A stretch of DNA of 64,000 nucleotides from Isoetes taiwanensis. Its lineage: Eukaryota; Streptophyta; Lycopodiopsida; Isoetales; Isoetaceae. The first letter of the stretch is position 1, and each line of letters opens with the position of its first letter. The DNA lies in the NCBI GenBank assembly GCA_021234155.1, contig JAJEKV010000039.1:992001-1056000 (forward strand), in the 5' to 3' direction. The notes under the pieces are model-generated. The model did not search any database. It saw only the letters and a list, made by a program, of their open reading frames with translations, and was not told the DNA's origin. This document shows, piece after piece, positions 10,182 to 20,863 of this stretch. Position numbers and translations under genes: made by a program.

Positions 10182-11985
10182 TAATGGTGCCCAGCGTTGC
10201 TGGGCATAAGTTTAAAGTATGCAAATCTTTTGACCGCAATGGGGAATGCGTGCAGTAATAATCCAATCTTTGTAACTTATTATTATGACAAAAATTCTAA
10301 AGATTTAATAACGTTTAAAAGCTTCTTTGTGTTAGATAGTGTTGCATTCGTATCTCTGAGAGCTTTGAATAGAACAACACGGTGCGTGTTCATAAGAAAC
10401 CTGAGTGGGAGTATGATTTTTCATCTGAGCAGGTTTTGAGGTGAGGTTGTACTCGTCGTGAGGCTGGGCATAAGTTGAGACATTGTAAATGATGGAGTTA
10501 TCATCCTCAATATAGATAAAGATCATAGCTACATGCTCAAAATGTTATGGCGGAATACTAATGTCAAAATATTAATTCAAAATTTAGTATGTGAATATTT
10601 TCCGATTGTACGATAATATCAATGCTAGTGCTGTTACTATTACGGTATCACTTTAGCAAAGCATAATGTCGCCTTACATTTGAATACTATGGTCCTAACT
10701 TTTCTAGCCTTACATTTGGATATTATGGTCCAAATTTTTATGGCCCTGTTTACTTAGGCAAAGTTGGAATCATGTTATGATAGAACTAAACTGCTTTACA
10801 CTTAGATAATTACGGTCCAATCTTGATTTGCCTTGTTTACCTAGGCAAAGTTAGAAACCCATTAATGATAGAACCAAGTCACTGTTGACACTCGACAATA
10901 TCATGCATTTGAATTGAATAGTACATTCTACGCAGTTTATTATCTATATAAGTAGGTCTAGCATTAAATTAAACACCATTCTAAGTCCCCCAAACCATTG
11001 GGAAAAGTAGACCACTTTGTTTGATGTGGCAATGTCATTATTTACTGTGTGAACATAATAGAATGGCAGAACAGGCAATAAAAAGTTGTTCATTTTGATG
11101 TTCTCATGTACTAAAAGTTTGCTTCTCTATCTTGTCCAATCCTGCTATCATAGCACTCCACGATATGACATTGTGGGCATGTATCAAATTGAGAAAATGG
11201 CAAGCATGTTGTATGTTCCCCACCTACAATAAATACTTACTGTACATATACTGCAATCACTACACCCCATAACACGGCAATGCGCTCTAAAGAACAGGAG
11301 CTCATTCTTCTCCATTTCAATTAACTATGGGATTAATCTTTGCTCGATTCATGTATAACAAATGGTGAAACATTCTGCCATAACTTTGCAAAACTCAAAT
11401 GGCTGATCTCAATGTGTTCAGCATTTTACTATTCCAATGTTAGTGTCTCATGTGAATCTATTATCTATTATGAACTCTTAAAATTTGACTGTGGTGTCAT
11501 AGCATTCACGTTCGTCAAAAAAGAAATGGCCTATGGCTCTTACCTCTTATGAAGAGAATCATGTGCTAATTGACAGAAGTTTTATGTGATCGCCTTAGCT
11601 TTGCATTAATAGCAAGTAAGAAATGTACTGAAATACTGACAAAATGGAATCAGGTAAAACAATGGATTTAAGCTTACTTTTTCTAAGAATAAATTTGCAC
11701 GCAACCCTCAAGAAACCTCTGTTACTCTTCAGAATGTTTATATATGCATCCAAACATCTTTACATAGTCTAGATGCATGCATCTTGCCTCACAAATCTTG
11801 CGCCATATATGAGCAGAAACAATCTGGAATGAAGTGTAGTTGGACCTCCCAATAAATTTTAACATGTTAATCTTTGCCCTATCAAAGTTGAAGCATCTTC
11901 CAACCACAGTTCAAAAGGTGCTGGCTCATCTGCACCATATATCTGGAGACTACTCCAGCACATCACCATGAAGGGCATCGCCTCC
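10182..11985. other. Helitron interior, AT-rich, no gene recognised
   Basis: Low-complexity AT-rich sequence with a repeated phrase (CCTTACATTTGGATATTATGGTCC and relatives near 10670-10820). No convincing coding frame. Weak similarity to LINE C-terminal sequence is possible at 11722-11907 (minus) but not enough to annotate. Confidence 0.4.
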
Positions 11986-12432
11986 TCAATTGTGTGCTTT
12001 AGATCCGCTCAAATGTGTTTCCAAATTGCTAAAACAAAGCTCGTCTACAAAAACGTCCAAATTTTGGTTAAACGGGGTACATCCAACTATCCCTGTTTTA
12101 TAAAAAACTTGGCAAGTATAGGGGACTGGAATACCATTTTTGCGGAGCTCCATCCAATGCAGAGAGTCTAGCTGGCTGGGATAAACCCAGTAATAGCGCC
12201 ACTGATACGACATATATCCAGAACCCGGCCTTGTAAAGATAAGCCATCTTAGCAACTTCTTTAGAAAATTGTCCCCAAATCCATCACGCAATTTTTGTAT
12301 TTCTTTATCGAATAGACATTAGAATAACTATGTTGTCTGCCCCTACCTGAGGATTCAAAACACAACGTACACCATAAAGGCTCAAGGGCACCCAAATTTA
12401 AGACCCTGTTGAGTTAATAGTGTAATGTTGGT

Positions 12433-12662
12433 ATTGCATACATTTGGACAATAGGTAACTGAGGTACAAATTTATGACAATTGTGCAAAATTGTTACATT
12501 GCATACATTTGGACAATAGGTAACTGAGGTACAAATTTATCACAATTGTGCAAAATTGTTACATTGCATACATTTGGACAATAGGTAACTGAGGTACAAA
12601 TTTATCACAATTGTGCAAAATTGTTACATTAATGTACAAATTTATCAGAATTGTGCAAAATT
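12433..12662. repeat. Tandem repeat, 65-bp unit, 3 copies plus a partial
   Basis: Units start at 12433, 12498 and 12563 with ATTGCATACATTTGGACAAT; a fourth partial unit follows from 12628. The copies are nearly identical, so the array expanded recently. It lies within the Helitron. Confidence 0.95.
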
Positions 12663-13370
12663 GGTTGATAATATGGTTCAGGATTTGCAGATTCTTTAGA
12701 AATGTTGACGAAGATTTATCGGAACCCATGTTTATACAATATGACGTAAAGATGTGTATGATCTCAACAAAATGAGCTCATATGTTAAGCAATATCTTAA
12801 GCCCATTATATGAATATAATAAAGTAATGACATGTCATACCAGCAGATCACTATATGTAATGTTTCTAAGCTAGCTGCAGTACCCATTCTTCAGTGATCT
12901 GCATATATTTGTTGTATGTATCATTGGTATTGCTCTGTATCACTTGCATCTCAAATGCTAAAGCAATACATCTGAGTATCTAGGCTAGCAAGTGAAAGTC
13001 GCTTAGGCATGGGTTTGGAACGAAAGAACTCAAAAGCTGACATAGCAGTAAAGCATCAGGGATAAGATCCGCACCTCCACCTGCAGTAAATATTCCACAT
13101 CCTTACATGGCAAAAATTGAAGCAATAACTGCAGACTGCACTGGGTTCATCTAATAGAAAGGCAGCAATTCTAGAAACTACATGAAGGAGCATAGTGGAA
13201 TTCGAGGTTGTTTGTCTACTGCATAAAGGAATGGAAAATGCCTTGTTTGCTGCACAAAAGAGATCAGAGATTACCTGTTTACAGTTTGTAAATGCACGCA
13301 AGTCCAAGAATGCAAAAAAGGATTGGCAATTTCGGACTTTGCATGCCAAAACGAATTGCAAAGGGTCTGC

Positions 13371-13580
13371 TCATGCAAGAAACAGAATTGAACTTAGCCA
13401 TTTTGAAATGCGAAATTGTCTCCAGATAAATGGTGAGTCCTTTTCACCTAAAGAACTACCCAATGGATCTGCAAACATAGTGTATAACCTGTTTTCAGAG
13501 GCGTAAAGCATGGCCGTGTCTCCAATAACCGACTCACCAAGTACTCCTTTTTTGGACCCATCTAGATTTACCTTGCCCAT
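13371..13580 (-). pseudogene. RNase H-like fragment
   Basis: The frame reads MGKVNLDGSKKGVLGESVIG, which resembles the first strand of plant LINE-associated RNase H domains (VNFDGS.KGNPG..G.GG) and keeps the first catalytic aspartate in LDG. The rest diverges and the frame stops after 69 residues. It is probably a fragment captured by the Helitron. Confidence 0.4.
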
Positions 13581-14510
13581 TCATGTTTTCCAAATCACGG
13601 GCGCGCAAATCCTAGGATGATCTTGCTCTCCATACTATATAATACATATAAAATGTTCGACTTTTTGCATGAAATGATTTACATTAGATGATTGCTAAAA
13701 ACTTGATCTTTCCATGCTTCCACATTTTGTGTGCATGTTTTAGTTGTATATATGCAAATCAAGCATAAACGGAGCTTTTTTGCAGATGCTTGATGTCAAC
13801 GTGGTATTTATATAACAAAAGAAGAATAAACAGAGCAAAGCTTTAAAATCGCATATCTTGTAACAATCTGTCATGTGGGCTTCATATGCTCTGCTTCAAT
13901 CCCTGTTTCCCAAGGAGGTTGGGCACAAAAACCTCTCGCACAAAACCCAAATTATTTAGATAGGAAAAATCCGAAATGAAGCCTTGAGAATAAACTCGGG
14001 ACTTGAGATATGTTTGCCTTCAAATTGGAGCATGCAAATGGTCGCCAGTCCTTGCTTGCTCGCCAAGCAAACCCAATCATATTCATGATTTTAGGATTTA
14101 GTAATGATTTTAGAATTTAGAGAAACTCAAAATCATACATTTACCTCTTCTTGCCACAACTCTCGGAGACTTCAAAAAATTAGGTTCGACCAAGATAAAT
14201 TACAACCAAAACTTATTACAATTCCCATGCTCAAGTTTTAAATTCTGCATATCCAAGCTTCCTAATTGACGTTTCCTTTGCTTTGTCCAGCAAAACCTGA
14301 TAGACATCACAATTTGCAACACCAGCAATGGGCAGAGCCAGACAAATCCGACGCCATGGCCACTTACTCTGTGTTTTAGGGTAATAAAAGGGTGAGTTTC
14401 TTAGATCTGAACCGTTTAACTTTTAACTAAAATTTGGGTCGTTGGATCTAGGGCTGGGTCCAACACTTACAGAATAACTTTATAATATAAGATTCTAACT
14501 ACACTGTATA

Positions 14511-14572
14511 TCACACCACGCGAAATCTGCACACGAGCTTTAAAACCCTATGAAGGGTTTCGCTTCGTGTGA
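14511..14572. promoter_or_regulatory. Palindromic module
   Basis: TCACACCACGCGAAA at 14511-14525 faces TTTCGCTTCGTGTGA at 14558-14572, span 62 bp. A second nested palindrome AAACCCTATGAAGGGTTT lies between the arms. It is just outside the Helitron 5' end and just past the 3' end of the minus-strand gene at 14733-15150. Confidence 0.8.
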
Positions 14573-14732
14573 TCTGTCTTGTCATTCTCTCTACCACGGA
14601 TATTGAAAATTAAAAATAGGAAACGTAATATTCGGCACATTTGTCAAAAACTTTTCCCATTGAGAAATAAAACCAATTACAAACATTAAAAAAAAAAACG
14701 GGCCCCTCTAGGAGGAGCCCGATGCCTATGAT

Positions 14733-15150
14733 CGCCGGGCAAGCTCTTCCTGGAGGGCAGTGATAATTTTTTTCTGCTCCTCCAACATGATTGCTCGCCC
14801 CAAGAACCCACGTTCTCATATTCCGCAACCTTATCTTCCCGCTCATCGAAGTTGGGCTCGGGCAGCCTCTCCCGCTTCGATTGCGGCCCCTAAGCCTCTC
14901 TTGGAGGTTATATCGTCGTGGCGCAATTGGCGGTCTAAGGCAGCCACTGATTGTCGGCGCACTAAAATCACCTCCCTGTAGAAGGCGGCCTTTTCCTCCG
15001 CCGCAACCAGCTTGGCGGCGTCTTCATCATTCTTTTCTTTTAGAAGGCGGATCCGTTCCTCCGCTTCAAAGACGAATATTCTCGAATTTCCTTGACCAAA
15101 ACTTGAGACAAGATCTCGGCGGGGATGGAGGCGGAGCTGGAGGCCATTGA
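14733..15150 (-). pseudogene. Coiled-coil protein of the large element, frameshifted
   Basis: The start at 15150 gives MASSSASIPAEILSQVLVKE, similar in layout to the MASSS..LP.DI..V.MK start of its neighbours. After a frameshift the chain continues EAEERIRLLKEKNDEDAAKL and EEKAAFYREVILVRRQ, an alanine/glutamate-rich coiled coil. A further frame gives MLEEQKKIITALQEELARR and a stop near 14733. TATATAAAA is present upstream near 15240. A GC-rich inverted sequence (GGGCCCCTCTAGGAGGAGCCC) follows at about 14700-14720. About 140 residues if repaired; function unknown. Confidence 0.5.
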
Positions 15151-15789
15151 AAGTGATGGGAGAACGGGGAGAGATGGTCGAGGGCGGATGTGGTAGAACA
15201 GGAGATGGCGGATAGGAGAAGACAAAGGCCTCCGACGTTTTATATAGAAACTAGAGATACGTTGGAATCTACGGTTTATGAAAACCGATAAAGTTGTGTA
15301 ATAATCCCACGAGGCTAAATTATAGCATGCAATTAGGCAAGCGGTAGCCTATGTTCGCATCATGGGATCCGTCATATCCCAGCCGCATTGTATGCAGGTC
15401 GCATACAAAAGACAAATGTTATTGTGGCAAATAAGATGCCACGCCCTTGGCATGACGTTGTCATCCACAAGCCACGTATGTGAATAGACGTTGTCATCCA
15501 CATGCAAATTCGCATTTACGCAAGTTATCACATAATCTAGCTAGATATTTGTGTTACATATACTTTTCCATTAATAAATTAGGAATTTATACATACAACG
15601 AGGTGTGCGTTGTGGAGATCATCTGACGCCGAAATCCATTGATTGCTACCTAATTGCAAGAATGGCATTTGGCCGTCGGTGATGATTTTAATAAAACAAA
15701 ACAAGAGAACGGATAGAAGCAAGAAACAGAGCAAATTTTTCTTTGAAACAAAAATATATATACAATGGCTACGGATCTTCATGATCCAG

Positions 15790-16207
15790 AGGGCGGAAGC
15801 CGTGAAGGCTGCGTTCTCATCCTCCGTGACTTCGAAGCTTCTTCTCCATATCTTCTAGCGCCTGCGAAATATTGTGTGCAGTTAAAACTGCCTCGACCCT
15901 ACGGCTATTGGCCTCTCGGTACCTGGTTAATGTTGCCGCGAGCTCAAGGTCTCGCTCATGTAGCAGCCCCTCGTGAATTCTAACCTGTCCACCGCCTCCA
16001 TCTTTCTACGACGGAGGCGACGGTTTTTCGTCGTGGAACCTCCTTGAATCTCTTCATCACCACGGGAAGGATGATGTCCGGCGGCAGCTCTGGGGCGGGC
16101 CGCTGCCGGAGGAGGATGAAGATGCCATCGAGGAGAAGGCGGAAGGCGGAAGGCGGAGAAGATGAGCAGAAGGCGGAAGGCGGAAGAGGATCGGAGGTCG
16201 AAGGCAA
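15790..16207 (-). pseudogene. Small coiled-coil protein, paralogue 2 (unit A)
   Basis: On the minus strand the frame contains ELPPDIILPVVMKRFKEVP, matching paralogues 1 and 3. A frameshift follows; the next frame resumes as GLLHERDLELAATLTRYREA and ends LEDMEKKLRSHGG at about 15806. The start at 16207 (MPSTSDPLPPS) differs from the serine-rich start of paralogue 3, so the N-terminus may also be damaged. TATAAATAGAAGACC lies at about 16216-16230 and the palindromic module at 16254-16315, giving a clear promoter layout. Confidence 0.6.
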
Positions 16208-16253
16208 GATAGAAGGTCTTCTATTTATAACAGGGATTTCGTAGTAGCTTGAG

Positions 16254-16315
16254 TCACACGACGCGAAGGATGCCGTGGGTCAGGAAAATGGACCGTTACT
16301 TCTCGCGTCGTGTGA
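16254..16315. promoter_or_regulatory. Palindromic module upstream of a TATA box
   Basis: TCACACGACGCGAAG (16254-16268) faces TCTCGCGTCGTGTGA (16301-16315), span 62 bp. On the minus strand it lies about 30-90 bp upstream of TATAAATAGAAGACC, where a transcription-factor site would be expected. Confidence 0.8.
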
Positions 16316-16649
16316 GGAAAAAAGGATCAGTTACTTCTTCTAACGTCTTTTCTTCAGAAAGCTCGTGTGTGATAATTTTTATTGATAATTTGGTGATACA
16401 ATCTATACATAAGTAATTTTACTGATACATAACTAAAGATAGAACTTCTCATTGAAGCAAAATAGAACGGCATGGAGATCACACGACGCGAAATCCATTG
16501 ATTGCTACCTAATTGCAAGCAAGGCATTTCGGCCGCGGTGATATTTTAATAAAACGTAACATACATTGGAACAACGGGATAGATAGAAGCAAAAAATAGA
16601 GAAAACTTTTCTTTGAAGCAAAAAATAGATAGATACAACGGCTAGGGAT

Positions 16650-17035
16650 CTTCATGATCCTCTAGCTGATTTTCATGTCCCGTGGTGAAGCCGTGAAGGT
16701 CTGCGTTCTCATCCTCCCGCTCGGAGCTTCTTCTCCATATCTTCTAAGGCTGCGAAATCATGTGAGCAGTTTCAACCGCCGGCGCCTCGCGGCGTCGCCT
16801 CTTGGTACATGGCGAATGTTTCCACGAGCTCAACGTCTCGCTCGTGCAGCAGCTCCCTCGTGAAGGCTAATCTGTCGACCGCCTCATTGTTCTCGGCGAC
16901 GAGACGGTTGTTTTCATCATGGATCTCCTTGAATCTCTTCATCACCACTGCAAGGGTGATGTCCACGGGCAGCTCTGGGGGCTGGGGAGTGCTATCTTGG
17001 CGTGGTCGCTTGCTAGAGGAAGATGATGATGCCAT
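16650..17035 (-). CDS. Small coiled-coil protein, paralogue 3 (unit B)
   Basis: The start at 17035 reads MASSSSSSKRPRQDSTPQPP, with a KRPRQ nuclear-localisation-like cluster, then ELPVDITLAVVMKRFKEIHD and a heptad-like stretch ENNRLVAENNEAVDRLAFTR. The continuous frame stops at 16772 (87 residues). The sequence downstream (EDMEKKLRAGG in another frame) matches the end of paralogue 2, so a frameshift probably removed the native C-terminus. Promoter: TATAAATAG at about 17118-17126 and motif arms at 17138-17166. This is the best-preserved member of the set; function unknown. Confidence 0.6.
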
Positions 17036-17137
17036 CTGAGCGAAGGTGGAAGGCGGAAGCCGGAAGTAGAAGATGAGCGGAAGCGCGAAGGCGATCGGAG
17101 GTCAGCGTGGACATCGGTCTTCTATTTATAACATGAG

Positions 17138-17238
17138 TCACACGAGTTGCTTCTCGCGTCGTGTGAGGAATAAATAAATTAATTGTCTTTTTCCAATAAT
17201 ATTTCATTTCTTCGAGATAGATATCACACGACGCGAAA
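17138..17238. promoter_or_regulatory. Palindromic motif arms flanking the unit B promoter
   Basis: A half arm TCACACGAG (17138-17146) faces TCTCGCGTCGTGTGA (17152-17166), with the inner spacer deleted compared with other modules. A separate forward arm TCACACGACGCGAAA is at 17224-17238. Another forward arm of the same sequence is at 16479-16493. Confidence 0.75.
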
Positions 17239-17377
17239 ACCTAGATATGACGTAAAAATCGACCGATGTATTTTCGTGATGATGAATAAATACAAATAAA
17301 ATAATTTTTATTAGGAATTTCGGAAGGACAATCTGTACATAAATAATTTTACCGATACAAGTTGGAAAACATATTTC

Positions 17378-19608
17378 TCAAGCTTCGTCGTCAATTTCAT
17401 GCTCTTTCAATCCCCTGCCGCACTGATCCAACAAGGCAATGACTTCCATGTTATCGACCCCAGCTTCCAACCTTGGGTGAGTCAAGCCAGCAGCTAAAAA
17501 ATTTAACATATTGCTCGCCCGCAGACCGGCTTGGTCGTCAAAATATTGTAACACAACATCCCGCCGAATTGCTATCACCCTTTCAGTGTTTGATGCCAAT
17601 TGGGAACATGGAATAAATTACTACTCCTATATTTTTAGTATTAATAGCCAATTAGATTTAGCTAAACTACCTTCGAATTGGAACTAGAAGTTTCTAACAC
17701 TTGGCTAATCTAAATGCTTTTTCTCCGTCGTGGTTTCTTGCTTTTGGCTAAACTTTCACAAAATGTAGAGCAAATATTAGCCATCACACTATCCTTATTT
17801 TAAAACATCCAAGTCTTTGGATAAATACATTGAACTTATTGATATTACAATGTAATTCAATATAGAAAAATAAATGGTGCATAATGTAGCATAAATTGCG
17901 CAATTATAATCATTGTTATGACTTCCTTAATATGAAAATAAAATAAAGACATAAATTAAAATATAAACATATATGCACATGTTCAAAGCTCAAAGTAAAA
18001 GTGCAACGTTCCTTCTAGATGTGATCCTTCCTCTGATAACTCATTTTCTTACTTGAAGTAAGAAGCTCCTACTTCATCTTCGTACTCGAAACAAGAAGTT
18101 CTTTGGTGATTTCTTAAAGTTCCTATATACCTTAATGTCGGTTACTAGGCTAATCCATCCATTTTTCCAAGTTCACTCTTTCTTAGGTTTGGCTAATTGT
18201 TGTCCTGGTGGAGTTGTCTGGAGGTGGAGGTTTGGCTATCCAATCTAGAAACTCACTTGGTCGGCAAAAAAATTGGGCTAAAATTTTCTTTTTTTGAGCA
18301 ATTTTTCCCATTTACTTTAACCATTTTGCTTGGCAAAAATGCTATAAAATAGCCATTTGGCTAACCTTAGCCGTTATTTTATTCCATGATTGGGAATGGT
18401 TCCCGAACATGCATAATGCACGGATGTAATAGACAAACTCTGCACCTTTTGGACTGAAAGTTCTGCTGAAGACGATTATCTCCCCATTAACGAATCTTGA
18501 GATATATCGTAACAATGTAGAGTCCTTCAATCTTTCCTGTCCCCCACGTGCATGTCGGCAAGAAAAATCATCTACTTCCCACAAATAAGAACCCTCAAGA
18601 TTATCTTCTTCACATTTATCCTCATCTACCAGGCTTATGCTGCCGCGATTGACTGAAGGGCCTGCCAAACCTGTAGATCCTGTTGGCAGCTTTGCACAAA
18701 GACGCTGGAATTCTTCTTCCGTTGGTAGATTCGCCTCATCTTGAGAAAATCGAGACTCCAGCCTCTCATAGGCTTCTTTAAGCTTTATAGCATTGCCGGT
18801 ATAATTAGACACTTCAAACATCTCTTTGTCCAAATCCTCTTCAAAATCTAGGCCTAAGTTTACCCATTCGGCCAAGGTAATCGATAAGCTCGTCTTCCCT
18901 AGCACACATTCAGAACAAAGCGGGTTCCTCAAGATATCACTTAGCAATAAGTATTCTTTGCCTTCCACTAAAATTGGCGTTATGTCGGACAACTTCTTTT
19001 CATCCTCATCCCCATCCTCATCACCTTGAGAATCATCTCCCTCCTCCTGGTTCACCCAAGGCCGCCAAGGCCAAGCTAAAACTCCTACATTCTTGCTCTT
19101 CTTCTTGTAGATCTATCTCCATTTCTACGTCATAGTCAGATCATCATCACACATAACCTGACCCCTTGGCTTAAAGATTTCATTGTTTCCAAAGTGTATC
19201 TTGGTTTGGCGAAAGCGAGAATGCAATAACTAGCAAATGCAAAGCGGCAAAGAGAAATAAGATACCTTCTTAAGCACAAGGACGCAGCCGAGGAGCCCGT
19301 TATGCAAAGCATTCTTGAAAAACATCTTCCCTGTTTGCAAATGGGAAGCCGCCTCCTCTAGAGCTGGTTTTGGAATCCACGAGCCAGGGACATCTGCAAA
19401 GGACGTGCGCTGAGACCAAGCGGTCCGGGTGAAAGCTAAGGCAACCTCGCGATAGCATCCAAGCTCGCCATTGTTTGCCATGATGTCCAACTCCTTGCAA
19501 TAGAACGGATAAATCGCTAAATCGGCGCAACTTCCTCGTTGTCATGAGGGGGGATGCATACCATTCCGTGAACTTCACATAATAATCCATGGCGAAGCAA
19601 AAACGCAA
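17378..19608 (-). pseudogene. Acidic cargo protein of unknown function, split by a hAT insertion
   Basis: Minus-strand coding sequence in at least two exons. The 5' part (19608-19262) has MDYYVKFTEWYASPLMTTRK and then, after a frameshift, GELGCYREVALAFTRTAWSQ up to a likely donor (KK|GTATCTT) near 19262. The second part starts around 19090 with a region rich in Asp/Glu (DDSQGDEDGDEDEKK), followed by EYLLLSDILRNPLCSECVLG and RFVNGEIIVFSRTFSPKGAE. At 18396 the frame is interrupted by the 782-bp hAT element; it resumes without loss of frame at 17606 as LASNTERVIAIRRDVVLQYF and ends KEHEIDDEA at 17378. I do not recognise the family. The restored frame across the target duplication shows the gene was still open when the hAT element arrived. 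Confidence 0.65.
17607..18388. mobile_element. hAT-type non-autonomous element, 782 bp
   Basis: The ends are CATGGAATAAA and TTTATTCCATG, flanked by the 8-bp direct repeat ATTGGGAA (17599-17606 and 18389-18396). Short terminal inverted repeats with 8-bp target duplications identify hAT. The interior is AT-rich with many TTGGCTAA/TTAGCTAAA phrases and encodes nothing. It is related to the 605-bp elements at 29090 and 49662 by its ends and sequence style. Confidence 0.93.
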
Positions 19609-19715
19609 AAAACAAGATGTTTAGGAGCGGTAAGGTATTTGTCACTTTTGAACTCAAGTAGCCGTTGTCGATTATGAAAGGGGACACAGCCGTTGTGGGG
19701 AGATTTGTCCGTACA

Positions 19716-19745
19716 TTTTAGGGTTAGGGTTAGGGTTAGGGTTGG
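19716..19745. repeat. Short TTAGGG run (telo-box-like)
   Basis: Four consecutive TTAGGG units. On the minus strand this is CCCTAACCCTAA just upstream of the acidic cargo gene. In plants a telo-box is a known promoter element of growth-related genes. It is too short to be an old telomere. Confidence 0.7.
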
Positions 19746-19814
19746 ATCACACGACGCGAAGACTACTATGTGCAACAAAAAAGCACAATGCTTGTCTTGT
19801 ACCGCGTGTGATCC
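19745..19814. promoter_or_regulatory. Palindromic module between the acidic protein and histone genes
   Basis: GGATCACACGACGCGAAGAC (19744-19763) faces GTCTTGTACCGCGTGTGATC at the right, giving arms close to 18 bp and a total span of about 70 bp. It lies upstream of the acidic gene (minus) and downstream of the histone gene. Confidence 0.8.
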
Positions 19815-19945
19815 TCACGTATAACATTAAAAAAAAATACAAAGTGCGAAGCTAGGCTTCTAAGAAAGAAATGGACTAAGAGATTAAGCTTATAAAGCCA
19901 TTACATTAAGAAATATTATACATATGAAAAAAACACAAAGGCACT

Positions 19946-20819
19946 TCACGGCCTTTTTTCTGGGGGGTCTTTCTTCTTGTTGTATTCAGCCATAAAATTT
20001 TGACCATAGTACTCGGGATCCCTTATGCGTAAGACGAGGCGCATGTCCTTGGGCATGACAGTCACCCGCTTGGCATGTATTGCTGCAAGCTGCGAGTCCT
20101 CGAACAGACCGACACCAACTGCTTCCGAAGCCATTTGAAGAGCATTTAAGGCAGTTGCTTGAATTCTGTAACTGGTATGATGTATCGCACCACACTCTTG
20201 CAGAATCTCTCTCACGAGCCTGGCAAATGGGAGACGCGGAATGACCATCTCGGTGCTTTCGATACTTCTTAATCTCGTGAAGCGCTTTAATGCGGGCTTC
20301 GTCTTCCGCTTCCAGGCCACTACCCTCACCCACCCGGCATTTGGAGCTGTTGCTGTTCGGCCCGACTCTTCGGTAGCCTCCTCACCCCAAAGATTTGCGT
20401 TTTGTTCCTCGGCCGACTCTTCTTAAAATCTCCTCCTCACATTCCGGGTAAGCCTTCCCTTTTTCGGCATTGGGCCTCCTCCTTTGATTTGAAGGTCCGG
20501 CACCTCCACGGGGAGGAACGGGAGGAGCGGGGAAGAGCAAGAAGAGGCGGCTGCCCAATAATTAATCCGGCGTCATACGCTTTCGCCACGGTCTCTCACA
20601 TTTTCATCCTCGTCTCCAAACCGAGTGCACCTCCCTACTTACTCCGGAGCTGCTTCTCCCCGTCTGTCATCGCGGATTTCTTTTCCGGGTCTTACGGTAG
20701 GCATGGTGGGAGGAGGAGAATCTCTTTCGTGGACTTGAGTCGGATGAAGAAGGCGGACTAATGTAATCACCGCCTTACACCACTGAATGGATCCTTGCGG
20801 TTTGCTTAGTTCTTGCCAT
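19946..20819 (-). pseudogene. Histone H3 variant carried by the transposon
   Basis: Histone H3 pairs with H4 in the nucleosome. The ATG at 20819 opens MARTKQTARI, the canonical H3 tail start; a TATAAAAG sits just upstream near 20845. A long insert or intron (about 20795-20310, frames with stops, one giving PRKRFSSSHHAYRKTRKRNPR-like basic text) precedes the histone fold: [10 protein letters not shown], then after a one-base frameshift STEMVIP-type text, [54 protein letters not shown] and MRLVLRIRD. Compared with normal H3 the loop 1 region is four residues longer, alpha-3 is H3-like, and there is a C-terminal extension ([20 protein letters not shown]). Longer loop 1 is seen in centromeric H3, but [12 protein letters not shown] is ordinary H3. 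It is divergent and has at least one frameshift; if the gap is an intron it could still have been expressed recently. Confidence 0.8.
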
Positions 20820-20863
20820 GGCTTCTCGGCGGATGGCGCTTTTATACTACTTAACACCGACAA

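Larger units (their letters stand above)
10178..14492 (-). mobile_element. Helitron, non-autonomous, 4.3 kb
   Basis: On the minus strand it starts TCTTATATTATAAAG at 14492 and ends with the hairpin GCCCAGC-AAC-GCTGGGC, seven bases, and CTAG at 10178. It is inserted between A (14493) and T (10177). TC start, 3' hairpin and CTRR end at an AT target are the Helitron hallmarks. No Rep/helicase ORF is visible, so it is non-autonomous. Inside, minus-strand fragments resemble captured or nested retroelement sequence: an RNase H-like start (13371-13580) and possible zinc-finger RT-associated sequence near 11722-12291 (weak). It separates the genes at 9976 and 15150 of the large element. Confidence 0.85.
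15600..17210 (-). repeat. Tandem duplication of a gene cassette (two about 0.86-kb units)
   Basis: Two units share the whole layout. Each begins with GAAATCCATTGATTGCTACC (15630 and 16490), then a 3' UTR with AAGCAAAAAATAGAGAAAA-type text, a coding part for a small coiled-coil protein, a TTATAAATAGAAGACC promoter on the minus strand, and the palindromic motif (16254-16315; 17138-17166). The units have diverged by substitutions and small indels. Confidence 0.8.

Noticed and set aside
14791-15150. 119-residue plus-strand ORF rich in Pro and Arg
   Set aside because: It is the antisense shadow of the minus-strand coiled-coil gene, which has the TATA box and family-like start.
19716-19745. TTAGGG run as an interstitial telomere or chromosome end
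   Set aside because: Only four units, located in the promoter position of a gene; a telo-box is more likely.
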